A stretch of 64,000 bases of DNA from Algoriphagus sp. Y33 (GCF_014838715.1 NZ_CP061947.1:6004001-6068000); one strand, 5' to 3'; numbered from the stretch's first letter, positions 7,254 to 15,532 are shown. The notes: generated from the letters alone by a model not told the origin. Numbers and translations are program-made.

Positions 7254-9185
7254 ATGAAAAACCATTTTTTTTGGATTTGTGCTTTACTTCTCTTTGGGGT
7301 AAGCTCTTGCAAAAGCCTTCAGGAAAAAGGTAATGACCAGTTTCTTTCCGGTCAGTACCAATATGCCATCAATTCCTTTTCACAAATCTTGGCGGATGAC
7401 CCCGAAAACGTAGAGGCCAATCAGGTTGTTGCAGAGAGCTATAGATTGTCTAATAGAATTGAAAATGCAGCCCCTTATTATCAAAAGTTAGTAGAAGAAA
7501 ATCCTACTTTTGACAGTTACTATCGTCTGGGATTGAGTTTGAAGGCTCTGGATAAAGATGAAGAGGCTAAAGAAGCTTTCGAAAAAGCAAAAGGCTATAC
7601 GCAGGATGAAGCCTACTTAGCAGAAACGCAGCGTCAGCTTGAAGCCATCAAACTAGCTGAAGGGATAGCCGATTATTGGCCTAATCATGTACTGGCCAAT
7701 TATAAAGAACTCAATACTGCAGGGCCGGACTATGCTCCTGTGATCAGCGAGGATTTTCTTTATTTTACTTCAGGGCGCCGGGCAAGTGGCCTTTACCCTG
7801 CTGACGGTTCTCCATATACCAAATTGTTCAGGGCAAGGGCAGAAGGACTTCGTATTGATGTAAGTGGTGCTCAGCCTCTTCCGGAATTTAAGAATGAAGA
7901 AGGGCTGAATCAAGCCGCAATCGCAATCAGTCCTGACGGTAATACAATTATCTACGCAAGAGGGAATTCTACTTCTGATAAAGACCTTCCCGAAACAGCG
8001 CTTTTTGTTTCATATTTCAGAGGAGGAGGATTTACACAGCCGATATGGATGCCGGTGAATGAAGACGAAACGTGGTGGAACTCTACCCCTGCTTTCTCAG
8101 AGGACGGGGAAGAATTATACTTTTCTTCCAATAGACCGGGAGGTTTTGGAGGAATAGACCTGTATAAAGCAACCAAATTGGCAAATGGGGATTTTGGGAA
8201 TCCTACTAACCTTGGTCCGAATATAAATACTCCCGGAAATGAGCTTTTCCCTAGACCTATGGGGGACGGTAAGTTTTTCTTCTCATCAGATGGACATCCC
8301 GGCTATGGAAAGCTAGACCTTTTCGTGGCTGAAAAAGATGAGTCGGGTAATCAGGTTATCAAAAACTTGGGAGAAAACTTCAACAGTCTGAATGATGACT
8401 TCGCTCTTTTCTTTACAGAATATCCTAAATCGGGCTTTATTTCCTCTAACCGTGAGGGAGGGGTAGGCGATGATGATATCTATTTCTTTGAGGATAAAAC
8501 CCCTAAGCCGAAAATCATCAATGTCTTGCTGAATGTATTCACGAAGCAGCGTGTCGCAGGTGAGGATGATGCAGTGTTGGAGCAGGCGAGAGTAGTGTTA
8601 TATGATGGAAACAACAAGCAGGCTGGCGGTGATTTTTCCAATACAAATGGGCGGGTGAGATTTACGCTGACTCCTGATGCTGACTTTACCATCATCGCAT
8701 CCAAGAATGGCTATTTCTCTAAGTCGATCCCTTATACTACAAGAGGCAAGACCCCGGATATCTCCACCCTTGTACAAGATGTGACCAATATTACGCTGGA
8801 TACTACAATAGTGTTGGATCAGCTTGTACTCGATCGTTCGATAGTCTTGGAGAATATCTATTATGATCTGGACAAAGCTGAGATTAGAGCCGATGCAGCC
8901 TTTGAATTGGATAAATTGGTTCAGATACTGAAAGATAATCCTGCGATCAGAATTGAGCTTAGCTCTCATACAGATGACAGATCGAGTGATGCATATAACC
9001 AAAATCTATCCCAGCGAAGAGCCCAGTCGGCAGTTGATTACATCGTGTCTCAGGGTATAGCAGAAGATAGATTAGTAGCCAAAGGGTACGGTGAAAGTCA
9101 GTTGATCATAGAAAATGCATCCACCGAGGAAGAGCATCAGATAAACCGAAGAACTGAGTTTAAGGTGATAGAGATTAAAGAGTAG
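7254..9185 (+). CDS. PorE-like OmpA-family lipoprotein (TPR, beta-propeller, CRD, OmpA)
   Basis: 643 residues with a lipoprotein signal (LLFGVSSC, lipidated Cys19). Domain order: TPR repeats at about 22-135, a PD40/WD40-like propeller at about 160-415 (blades marked by 'ISPDGNTIIYARG', 'AFSEDGEELYFSSNRPGGFGG'), a carboxypeptidase-regulatory-like domain at about 425-520, and a C-terminal OmpA peptidoglycan-binding domain at about 530-640 ('YYDLDKAEIRADA', 'SSHTDDRSSDAYNQNLSQRR'). This is the four-domain architecture of PorE of the type 9 secretion system, which anchors the secretion machinery to peptidoglycan. Many Bacteroidota have several paralogues of this layout, so orthology with PorE is not proven. 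It ends in a strong terminator. Confidence 0.85.
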   Translation: MKNHFFWICALLLFGVSSCKSLQEKGNDQFLSGQYQYAINSFSQILADDPENVEANQVVAESYRLSNRIENAAPYYQKLVEENPTFDSYYRLGLSLKALDKDEEAKEAFEKAKGYTQDEAYLAETQRQLEAIKLAEGIADYWPNHVLANYKELNTAGPDYAPVISEDFLYFTSGRRASGLYPADGSPYTKLFRARAEGLRIDVSGAQPLPEFKNEEGLNQAAIAISPDGNTIIYARGNSTSDKDLPETALFVSYFRGGGFTQPIWMPVNEDETWWNSTPAFSEDGEELYFSSNRPGGFGGIDLYKATKLANGDFGNPTNLGPNINTPGNELFPRPMGDGKFFFSSDGHPGYGKLDLFVAEKDESGNQVIKNLGENFNSLNDDFALFFTEYPKSGFISSNREGGVGDDDIYFFEDKTPKPKIINVLLNVFTKQRVAGEDDAVLEQARVVLYDGNNKQAGGDFSNTNGRVRFTLTPDADFTIIASKNGYFSKSIPYTTRGKTPDISTLVQDVTNITLDTTIVLDQLVLDRSIVLENIYYDLDKAEIRADAAFELDKLVQILKDNPAIRIELSSHTDDRSSDAYNQNLSQRRAQSAVDYIVSQGIAEDRLVAKGYGESQLIIENASTEEEHQINRRTEFKVIEIKE

Positions 9186-9196
9186 GGAAACTTCTT

Positions 9197-9243
9197 AAAA
9201 ATAAAGCGTCTGATTAATCTAGTTGATCAGACGCTTTATTTTT
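9197..9243. terminator. Bidirectional terminator
   Basis: Long stem with arms around 9199-9214 and 9225-9240 (AATAAAGCGTCTGAT / ATCAGACGCTTTATT), with A and T tracts on both sides, lying between the converging genes that end at 9185 and 9236. The stop codon of the minus-strand gene lies inside the right arm. Confidence 0.85.
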
Positions 9244-10210
9244 CTAGCTTCCTGACAATGTCTCTTACAATAGTCTCCGCATGCACCACGCTGTTTTCGA
9301 TAAAGAATTCCCGGGTATTCAATCCGCCACAAACTACGCCGGCAAGATAAACTCCCGGTACATTCGATTCGTGGCTTAGCTCATTGTACTGGGGTTGGCA
9401 TTTCTCATCTTCACTCAGATTTACGCCCAGCTGATTCAATAATCCGAAATTAGGTTTGTAGCCCGTCATAGCCAGAACAAAGTCATTTTCTACGGTTACA
9501 TCGCCGTCAGGTGTAGTGATTACCACTTCATGCTTGCGGATTTCCTTGAGCTTTGATTTGGTGAAAGCCTTAATAGAGCCTTCTTTGATGCGATTGACAA
9601 TGTCCGGGCGTACCCAGTACTTTACAGCCTGGTCCACTTCTTCGTCGAGTAGCACCATGCTTACTTCAGCACCTTTCCGCCATGTTTCCAATGCGGCATC
9701 CACAGCGGAGTTAGCTCCGCCTACAACCACGATTTTTTGATTGATAAATGGCCAAGGCTCTTTATAATAGTGGTGAACCTTTGGCAAGTCTTCGCCTGGA
9801 ATGTTCATCAGATTTGGCAAATCATAAAAGCCTGTGGCCATTACTATGTTTTTTGTAAGGTATTCTCCCTTTGAAGTTTTGACGTAGAATTCCCTCTCTT
9901 TTTTCTCAAGAACCTTTACCTCTTCATACAGCTTGACATTGAGATCGAAGTGGGAGAAAATTCTACGGTAATATTCCAATGCCTCGGTACGATTGGGTTT
10001 GTTTCCTATCGACATAAAGGGGATCCCTGCCATCTCCAATCTGTCAGAGGTGGAAAAAAAAGTCATATTGATCGGGTAATTGTAAATAGAATTGGTCAGT
10101 GCGCCTTTTTCTATAATCACATAGTCCAACCCGGCTTTTTTTGCTTCTACGCCGCAGGCCAGACCAATAGGTCCCCCGCCGATGATCAGCATCTCGTATA
10201 TCTTCGTCAT
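9236..10210 (-). CDS. ypdA: YpdA-family FAD/NADPH bacillithiol-disulfide reductase
   Basis: 324 residues of the thioredoxin-reductase-like fold: FAD-binding GGGPIGLACG at about residue 11 and NADPH-binding VVGGANSAVDAAL at about residue 160, plus the C-terminal 'GVYLAGVVCGGLNTREFFIE' type FAD contact. It lacks the CxxC redox motif of thioredoxin reductase, as expected for YpdA/Bdr, which reduces oxidised bacillithiol (BSSB) in Firmicutes. Bacillithiol genes are also known in some Bacteroidota, but none are in this window, so substrate is inferred from family. The start overlaps the stop of the NRDE gene by 4 nt (ATGA), indicating coupled translation. Confidence 0.88.
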   Translation of the reverse strand: MTKIYEMLIIGGGPIGLACGVEAKKAGLDYVIIEKGALTNSIYNYPINMTFFSTSDRLEMAGIPFMSIGNKPNRTEALEYYRRIFSHFDLNVKLYEEVKVLEKKEREFYVKTSKGEYLTKNIVMATGFYDLPNLMNIPGEDLPKVHHYYKEPWPFINQKIVVVGGANSAVDAALETWRKGAEVSMVLLDEEVDQAVKYWVRPDIVNRIKEGSIKAFTKSKLKEIRKHEVVITTPDGDVTVENDFVLAMTGYKPNFGLLNQLGVNLSEDEKCQPQYNELSHESNVPGVYLAGVVCGGLNTREFFIENSVVHAETIVRDIVRKLEK

Positions 10211-10983
10211 TTGTTTTTCATAGGTTTTTCCGGATGAAACTGAAATTTACGGTCTTCAAACTTGTGATAATCCCATTCGAAAGTCCGCTCTTTAAGTTTG
10301 GTCAATCCGGATTTGTCCTGTAACACAGCCGTAGCGGAAACAGTGCCGTAATTATCGTTAATTCTAATTAGCTGGGAGGAAAGTGCGCTTTCCATCGCAG
10401 GGGGAATTCCTGTAAAGGGAAGGAGTTCAGGATCTGCAGCGTCTGTAGATTTTAGAATCTCCAACAGATTGTCTTCATCAAATTGCTGTGTTAGCAATTG
10501 GTCTAACTGTAGCTGTGCCAGCTGTGATTTAGGCCAAGGATCGTCTAGCAGTCCGTTGCTCAAGCCGTAGACTCCAGGCTCGATTTCTCTGATTTTTTCT
10601 CCAAAATTGCTGTAATAGAAAAGCCGATTCCCATCTGATACAAGCAGATTAAACCCATCATAAAGGGCTTTTTCCTGTTCGATTTTTTTCAGGTAGACTT
10701 CAGGGTCGATTTGGCACTCAAGAAAATTCTGTACAAGTTTTCCTCTACTGATTTTTGATTCACGCTGATGTATGAAATCTCTGTAGTTAGTCAACAATGA
10801 CCATCTGCCATTGGGATGAATGCCAAACCAGGTGCCGCCGCTTTTTAGGTCTTTCCCTGCATAGATTCCTGATTCCCAAAGGTGAATGGGTTGGGTAGGA
10901 CGCCAAAAAAATTCATCACGGTTTGCGCTGATGATCAATGGATACGTTGGATGGGATTTCCAGGAAAAAGCTACTAAACACAT
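10207..10983 (-). CDS. NRDE-family (TANGO2-like) protein
   Basis: 258 residues beginning MCLVAFSW and carrying the family hallmark 'ISANRDEFFWRP' at about residue 18. Cys2 followed by an Asn-Arg-Asp-Glu motif suggests an Ntn-hydrolase-like fold. The human homologue TANGO2 has been linked to haem and lipid handling, but the bacterial role is unsettled. It is first in a two-gene unit with the YpdA-type reductase, overlapping by 4 nt, which hints at a redox-related job. The preceding minus-strand gene ends with a strong terminator only 19-50 nt upstream, so a promoter must lie in or near that gene's 3' end. Confidence 0.88.
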   Translation of the reverse strand: MCLVAFSWKSHPTYPLIISANRDEFFWRPTQPIHLWESGIYAGKDLKSGGTWFGIHPNGRWSLLTNYRDFIHQRESKISRGKLVQNFLECQIDPEVYLKKIEQEKALYDGFNLLVSDGNRLFYYSNFGEKIREIEPGVYGLSNGLLDDPWPKSQLAQLQLDQLLTQQFDEDNLLEILKSTDAADPELLPFTGIPPAMESALSSQLIRINDNYGTVSATAVLQDKSGLTKLKERTFEWDYHKFEDRKFQFHPEKPMKNK

Positions 10984-10999
10984 GGCTAAAAATAAGAAA

Positions 11000-11025
11000 G
11001 AAAAGGCCGGAATTTCCGGCCTTTG
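11000..11025 (-). terminator. Terminator of the old yellow enzyme gene
   Basis: Inverted repeat AAAGGCCGGAA/TTCCGGCCTTT at 11002-11023; on the minus strand it is followed by TTCTTTCTTATTTTT. It sits 7 nt after the stop of the upstream minus-strand gene. Confidence 0.85.
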
Positions 11026-11031
11026 GGGTGA

Positions 11032-12144
11032 TTATCCAACTTTTATTTCTTCAAGGCTAGGGTAGTCGGTGTATCCTTTTTCTCCAGGCGTATAGAACGT
11101 GTCTTTATCCGGGCTTGCCAGCTCCGAATGTTGGGCAAAGCGCTCTACTAAATCTGGATTCGAGATATATAAGGTGCCATAAGCCACGGCATCCGCATCA
11201 CCCGCTTCGATTACTTTATTGCCTTTTTCCCGGTCAAAACCTGCATTGATGACCAATGTACCTTTATATAACGGTCGAAAGTGCTTGGCAATATGGCTTA
11301 CCAAATAAGGGATATCGGAAACGTCAGAAAATGGCTCCGAGAGATGCAAATAAGCCAAGTCATAATCATTCAGTTTTTTGACGATATATTCAAAAGTAGG
11401 TATGGTTTCCTCATCTGCTGTCATACCAAAAACGCCGTTTAGCGATGGGTTTAGCCTTAATCCAATTTTCTGCTCCGGCATCACCTCTTTCAGGGCATCG
11501 ATGATTTCAAAAAGAATTTTTGCCCTATTCTCAATCGATCCACCGTATTCGTCTCTCCTTACATTACTGGTGGCATTGAAGAACTGATGCAGCAAGTATC
11601 CATTGGAGCTGTGAATCTCTATTCCGTCAAACCCTGCTTCCATCGCATTTTTGCCTGCATTTTTAAAATCTTCGATCGTCTGCTTGATTTCTGCCCGTGT
11701 CATTTCTTTTGGCGTAACAGTTTCTTTGAAACCTTCAGGCGTGTAGGATTTTTCGTTGGGATTGATAGCCGATGGGGCTAAAGGTAGGCTTCCATTGTGG
11801 AAATCAGGGTGGGAAATTCTACCTACATGCCACAATTGGATGAATATATGACCACTTTTTTCGTGGACTGCTTTTGTTACACCTTTCCATCCTTCTATCT
11901 GTGCATCAGAATATATCCCGGGAGTATTGATGTAGCCTACCCCCTCTTTCGATATCTGAGAGCCTTCGGTAATAATTAGGCCGGCTGAAGCTCGCTGTGA
12001 ATAGTATTTCTCGTGAATATCAAATGGCTTATTTGCAGGGTTATCAGCACGGCTTCTTGTCATTGGAGCCATCCAAACTCTATTTTTTAATTTTAGCCCT
12101 CCTGATAGGATTATGGGTTTTAATAGTGGCTGATCGTTATTCAT
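11032..12144 (-). CDS. Old yellow enzyme family alkene reductase
   Basis: About 370 residues, FMN-dependent TIM barrel. Visible family motifs: 'LKNRVWMAPMTRSRA' near the N terminus, 'IFIQLWHVGRISHP' (substrate/FMN site), 'GFDGIEIHSSNGYLLHQFF' (the His-x-x-Asn substrate pair), 'NVRRDEYGGSIENR', and 'GDADAVAYGTLYISNPDL' near the C terminus. Such enzymes reduce activated C=C bonds of enones and nitro compounds with NADPH. I chose the ATG at 12144 (MNNDQPLL...) because homologues begin there; an upstream ATG at 12180 would add 12 residues without family similarity. It is a single-gene unit. Confidence 0.9.
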   Translation of the reverse strand: MNNDQPLLKPIILSGGLKLKNRVWMAPMTRSRADNPANKPFDIHEKYYSQRASAGLIITEGSQISKEGVGYINTPGIYSDAQIEGWKGVTKAVHEKSGHIFIQLWHVGRISHPDFHNGSLPLAPSAINPNEKSYTPEGFKETVTPKEMTRAEIKQTIEDFKNAGKNAMEAGFDGIEIHSSNGYLLHQFFNATSNVRRDEYGGSIENRAKILFEIIDALKEVMPEQKIGLRLNPSLNGVFGMTADEETIPTFEYIVKKLNDYDLAYLHLSEPFSDVSDIPYLVSHIAKHFRPLYKGTLVINAGFDREKGNKVIEAGDADAVAYGTLYISNPDLVERFAQHSELASPDKDTFYTPGEKGYTDYPSLEEIKVG

Positions 12145-12417
12145 GGTGATACTTGGTTTGATTCTAAAATAAAAATTCAATGTCTATACAACTAATGTCA
12201 GGAGTGTTAAGTTCCCTTTTAGCTCTAGAATTGATAAAGAAGTTATGTGAAGGAAAGACTATGCCTTTTAGCGCATTCAGTCGAAAAATATTTCATAATT
12301 TAAATCAAATGAGATGATTGACTGGGGTATTGTAGCTCATTTTGTATAAACTTTGCAGTGTTTTAGAAATTATTTTGGACTTAATTAACTGTAAATAAAT
12401 TGGTTAACAATTTTTAA

Positions 12418-12487
12418 TACGATTGTTTTCGTATAATTTTTGAAATTACGATTCTCTTCGTATATCTTTGGTACGAAAGTTATCGTA
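12418..12487 (+). promoter_or_regulatory. Three BlaI-type operator dyads (TACGA-N6-TCGTA)
   Basis: Three perfect dyads with identical half-sites and identical 6-nt spacers lie at 12418-12433, 12447-12462 and 12472-12487; centres are 29 and 25 bp apart. They flank and overlap the promoter elements: the first lies just upstream of the -33 box, the second fills the spacer up to the -7 box, and the third covers the expected transcription start. This is what an autoregulated BlaI/MecI/CopY operator would look like, although the half-site differs from the TACA/TGTA of staphylococcal MecI/BlaI. Confidence 0.8.
12439..12470 (+). promoter_or_regulatory. blaI promoter
   Basis: TTTG at 12439-12442, 20-nt spacer, TATCTTTG at 12463-12470, matching the Bacteroidota TTTG / TAnnTTTG consensus. 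The start codon of the repressor is 26 nt downstream, leaving a leader of about 20 nt that includes the third operator dyad. Confidence 0.75.
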
Positions 12488-12496
12488 TAAAGTCCC

Positions 12497-12868
12497 ATGA
12501 GTAAGCCGACAGAATCAGAATTAGAAATACTTTCCCTATTATGGGAAATGGAAGAGGCCAGTGTCCGCCAGATTCATGAGCGGCTGGCTGAGACGAAAGA
12601 TACCGGATATACGACCACGCTTAAGACCATGCAAAATATGTATGCCAAGCAGATGGTCAGCAGAAATGAAGAGCAACGGACTCATATTTACAGTCCGTCT
12701 ACCAATCAAAGAGATACCCAGAAGTCTTTGCTAAGAAATTTGGTTACTACTGCATTTGGTGGCTCTGCCCAGAAATTGGTGCTCCAAGCATTGGGAGAGG
12801 AGCAACCTTCCAAGGAGGAACTGGATGAAATTCGAGCATTTTTGGATCAACTGGAAAACAAGAAATAA
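12497..12868 (+). CDS. BlaI/MecI/CopY family transcriptional repressor
   Basis: 123 residues. A winged-helix DNA-binding domain occupies residues 1-75 ('LEILSLLWEMEEASVRQIHE', 'TGYTTTLKTMQNMYAKQMVS') and a C-terminal dimerisation helix bundle follows ('LDEIRAFLDQLENKK'). Family members repress their own operon and are inactivated by proteolysis when a partner M56 sensor protease is triggered. The stop codon overlaps the start of that partner by one base (TAATG), so they are coupled. The three dyads at 12418-12487 are the likely binding sites. Confidence 0.93.
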   Translation: MSKPTESELEILSLLWEMEEASVRQIHERLAETKDTGYTTTLKTMQNMYAKQMVSRNEEQRTHIYSPSTNQRDTQKSLLRNLVTTAFGGSAQKLVLQALGEEQPSKEELDEIRAFLDQLENKK

Positions 12869-14814
12869 TGAATCTTTTGAACGACTGGATTTCTGAAAGT
12901 TTGCTTTATGCCATGGGTTGGACACTAGTGCATTCACTTTGGCAGTTAGTGCTGATCGGGGCAGCTCTGTGGTTACTGCTGAAAGTTTTTCACAAGAGTA
13001 GTCCTAGGATCAAATATGATTTTGCTTTGGGCAGTTTGGGAGTCAGTTTGCTTTGTTCGATTGCCACGTTTATTTATGAACTAGCTAGTTTTAGCCCATC
13101 CCCGCTTTTGGAGAGGCTGGCATTTGAAGGAATTATACTAAGTGAGATCCAGGCTTCAGCAGGTATGGGAGTGGAGGACGTGGTCTTAATGATGATAAGC
13201 TGGATTGAACTACAGTTGCCGCTTTTGGTGAACTTCTGGTTTGTCGGCGCATTACTTTTTCTCTTTAGGTTATTTAATAGCCTGTCGGAGGTTAGAATGC
13301 TTAGAAAATCATCAGCTAACCCGCAGGGTTTCCAGTTGGAAAAAATGCTCTATCGGTTAATGGAAAAAATGAACATTTCGAAAAATGTGGAGATTAAACT
13401 TACCTCCTACGGCGTTTCGCCAATTACTTTCGGCTATCTCAAACCAATTATTCTTATTCCCGTAGGTCTTATTTTTCAACTTACTCCAGGCCAGTTGGAA
13501 GCGATCATTGCCCATGAGTTGGCACATGTGAAACGCAACGATTATCTGGCAAATCTTCTACAGTCTGCCATGGAAGTATTGTTTTTCTATCATCCGTGCT
13601 ATTGGTGGATGAATCAGACAGTCAAAGAATTGAGAGAAAATGCTGCTGATGATATAGCCGTGAAAATCGGGATTTCACCTCAGGAATTGGCCTACAGCTT
13701 GGCTGAAGTATTAAACTTTTCAAAGCAAAACCCTCCTGAATTAGCTTTGGCGGCTACTGGAAAAAGAAATCCCACACTGCAGCGGATCAAACGAATTTTG
13801 GGTCATCCTGCCCAGACTTATCCACAAAACCCTATTATCTCTATCCCTATGTTACTTACACTATTATTGAGTGCTGGCCTGATGGCCATGGCACAGCAGG
13901 ACGTTTCTGTCTCTGTGGAAAAAACAAAACCGATCTCGGTGGATGTAAATGTCAATGAGAGTCAGTCTGTCGAAATTGACCGGAATGTAGTTACTAATCT
14001 TAATCAGAATATCAACACCGAAGTCAATATGTCTGTTGATACGATTATCTCGAGTAGTGATACACTTATAATCAAGAATATTAATAAAGGGTCATTTGTG
14101 TATCAACACAACGGTAGGACTATTGTTTTAGATAGTGTGCCTGGCCTTGAGCTTACTCCTATGCCGCCGTTCCCAGCTGAAGCCATGGCTCCTGTTATGG
14201 ATTTCGTTATGGCTCCCATGCCTCCAATGGATTTCGGGATGGTCCCAATGATGGGCTTTGATATGGGGTCTATGCCAGCAGTGGACTTTGATATGGGTAA
14301 TATGCCAATTATGGATTTTATGGTTTCTCCACCTGTTTTCGATTTTAGCCCTGCTATTTATTCTCCGAAAGACACTGTAAATATGACTAAGGCGGAGAAG
14401 GATAAATGGAAACAAGAGATGGAGAAACTTGCTGAGGGGTATGCTAAAAAGATGAAGAATTGGGAAGACTCCATGAAGCCGAAATTGGAAGCTTATGAGA
14501 AAAAAATGGAGGAATGGCAGAAAGCTTACGAGCCAAAAATGAAGGAATTTGATGAAAAGATAGAAGAATGGCAGAGAACTCATGAGCCAAAGATGAGGGA
14601 GTTCGAAGCTAAGATGCAGGCTTGGCAAGATGCGAATGAGCCAAAAATGAAGGAATATGAGGAGAAGATGAAGGCATGGGAAAAAGAGATGCAGCCAAAG
14701 ATGGAGGAATATCAACGTAAAATGGAAGCTTGGCAAAACGAGAATGCTGCCAAAATCGAAGAATATCAGAAAAAACTTAAACAAGAATCAGAGAAAAAAG
14801 GCGATAACAACTAG
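12868..14814 (+). CDS. M56 (BlaR1-like) membrane metalloprotease with repeat-rich C-terminal extension
   Basis: 648 residues. Residues 1-330 are the M56 domain: membrane spans near the N terminus and the zinc site HELAH at about 216-220 ('EAIIAHELAHVKRNDYL') followed by a third ligand in 'ELRENAADDIAVKIG'. A further membrane span lies near 324-345. No penicillin-binding sensor domain follows. Instead there are a region of about 85 residues rich in Asn/Val, a Met- and Pro-rich segment at about 432-495, and at about 515-640 five exact-length 18-residue repeats of the type P-K-M-x-E-(F/Y)-x-x-K-M-x-x-W-(Q/E) flanked by degenerate copies, predicted as a long helix or coiled coil. The protease probably cleaves the BlaI-type repressor on a signal; what the extension senses is unknown. 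Confidence 0.88.
   Translation: MNLLNDWISESLLYAMGWTLVHSLWQLVLIGAALWLLLKVFHKSSPRIKYDFALGSLGVSLLCSIATFIYELASFSPSPLLERLAFEGIILSEIQASAGMGVEDVVLMMISWIELQLPLLVNFWFVGALLFLFRLFNSLSEVRMLRKSSANPQGFQLEKMLYRLMEKMNISKNVEIKLTSYGVSPITFGYLKPIILIPVGLIFQLTPGQLEAIIAHELAHVKRNDYLANLLQSAMEVLFFYHPCYWWMNQTVKELRENAADDIAVKIGISPQELAYSLAEVLNFSKQNPPELALAATGKRNPTLQRIKRILGHPAQTYPQNPIISIPMLLTLLLSAGLMAMAQQDVSVSVEKTKPISVDVNVNESQSVEIDRNVVTNLNQNINTEVNMSVDTIISSSDTLIIKNINKGSFVYQHNGRTIVLDSVPGLELTPMPPFPAEAMAPVMDFVMAPMPPMDFGMVPMMGFDMGSMPAVDFDMGNMPIMDFMVSPPVFDFSPAIYSPKDTVNMTKAEKDKWKQEMEKLAEGYAKKMKNWEDSMKPKLEAYEKKMEEWQKAYEPKMKEFDEKIEEWQRTHEPKMREFEAKMQAWQDANEPKMKEYEEKMKAWEKEMQPKMEEYQRKMEAWQNENAAKIEEYQKKLKQESEKKGDNN
14401..14790 (+). 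repeat. 54-bp coding tandem repeats (18-residue units)
   Basis: Within the M56 gene, five units of exactly 18 codons begin at Pro-Lys-(Met/Leu): near residues 539, 557, 575, 593 and 611, with weaker copies on both sides. Conserved positions are P-K-M, an aromatic at position 6, K-M/I at 9-10 and W at 13. DNA copies have diverged, so the array is old and kept at the protein level. Confidence 0.85.
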
Positions 14815-15015
14815 TGCTATGTCAAGTGTAAAAAGTACCGGGTAAACCTGTCAGGTTTTGTTATTAGATCTATAAGAGCCTACTTCCGTAAGAATCTACT
14901 TATTTATCAAAAATCGATGGTGTAAATCTGAAAGGTTTTGGTTAACACTACACTAGACCTATTGTTCTTCTTCTTTCAATGCATTATTAAAAGGAAATTG
15001 TGTGTTGATGCTTTG

Positions 15016-15047
15016 AAAAAGACCTGTCCTTTGGGCTGGTCTTTTTT
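15016..15047. terminator. Orphan hairpin terminator
   Basis: AAAAAGACC (15016-15024) pairs with GGTCTTTTTT (15038-15047) around a 13-nt loop. The A and T tracts let it work in both directions. It is about 200 nt beyond the stop of the M56 gene, so it may end that transcript or an unseen small RNA. Confidence 0.6.
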
Positions 15048-15486
15048 GCATAGAACTTCTTCCGAAAATCTTATTACCATACATGTTTACCCTTGTGCCG
15101 AGGTATTGACGTGAGTACGGCAAGTTCAGCATATTTTTCGTCTACGATGTGTCAAGTTCTGGTTTGCATACCACTATTTTTAAATAGAGAAGGTATGTTT
15201 TTGCATTTTTAAATAATAGTCAACCGTGGGTGCGGGATTTCTCCACACTCCCTTACGGATTCTAATCTGTTTTATGGGATTTTCTTCCATTTTCCTTTTC
15301 AAGTTGTGTCCTCTATCGCATTCAGATTCTTTGTGAGCTGCGAAAACCCTGAAATACGAACAGTTTTACCCCAATTTGGGGAATATCTAACCTCTTTCTA
15401 ATCAATAGAATACCTCCGAAAAAATCAGTGTTTTTTTACAGATAAATATTGGGATGGAATAAAGATTTGCCTACTTTTAAGTGAAA

Positions 15487-15521
15487 GTGGGAATTTGTGG
15501 GGGAAAGTGGTAGAAAGTGAA
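15487..15521 (+). promoter_or_regulatory. MraZ operator array (GTGGG-N5 repeats)
   Basis: GTGGG at 15487 and 15497, GTGGT at 15507 and GTGAA at 15517 recur with an exact 10-bp period. MraZ of E. coli and Mycoplasma binds direct GTG-containing (TGGGN or similar) repeats with 5-nt spacers upstream of its own gene, so this is a probable autoregulatory operator. The last copies overlap the region where a -33 box would lie. Confidence 0.8.
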
Positions 15522-15532
15522 AGTCATTTTAT

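Larger units (their letters stand above)
12145..12496. other. Divergent regulatory region of OYE and blaI genes
   Basis: 352-nt AT-rich region between divergent genes. Its right third holds the blaI promoter and three operator dyads (described separately). In the left part I see no further gene and no clear consensus promoter for the old yellow enzyme gene. Confidence 0.6.

Noticed and set aside
14128..14784. 218-codon minus-strand frame opposite the M56 repeats
   Set aside because: Long only because the repeat codons lack antisense stops; the product is a low-complexity Phe/Leu/His-rich chain.
14844..14858. AAACCT-GTC-AGGTTT palindrome as terminator of the M56 gene
   Set aside because: Stem of 6 A/T-rich pairs without a T run; could be a common simple palindrome.
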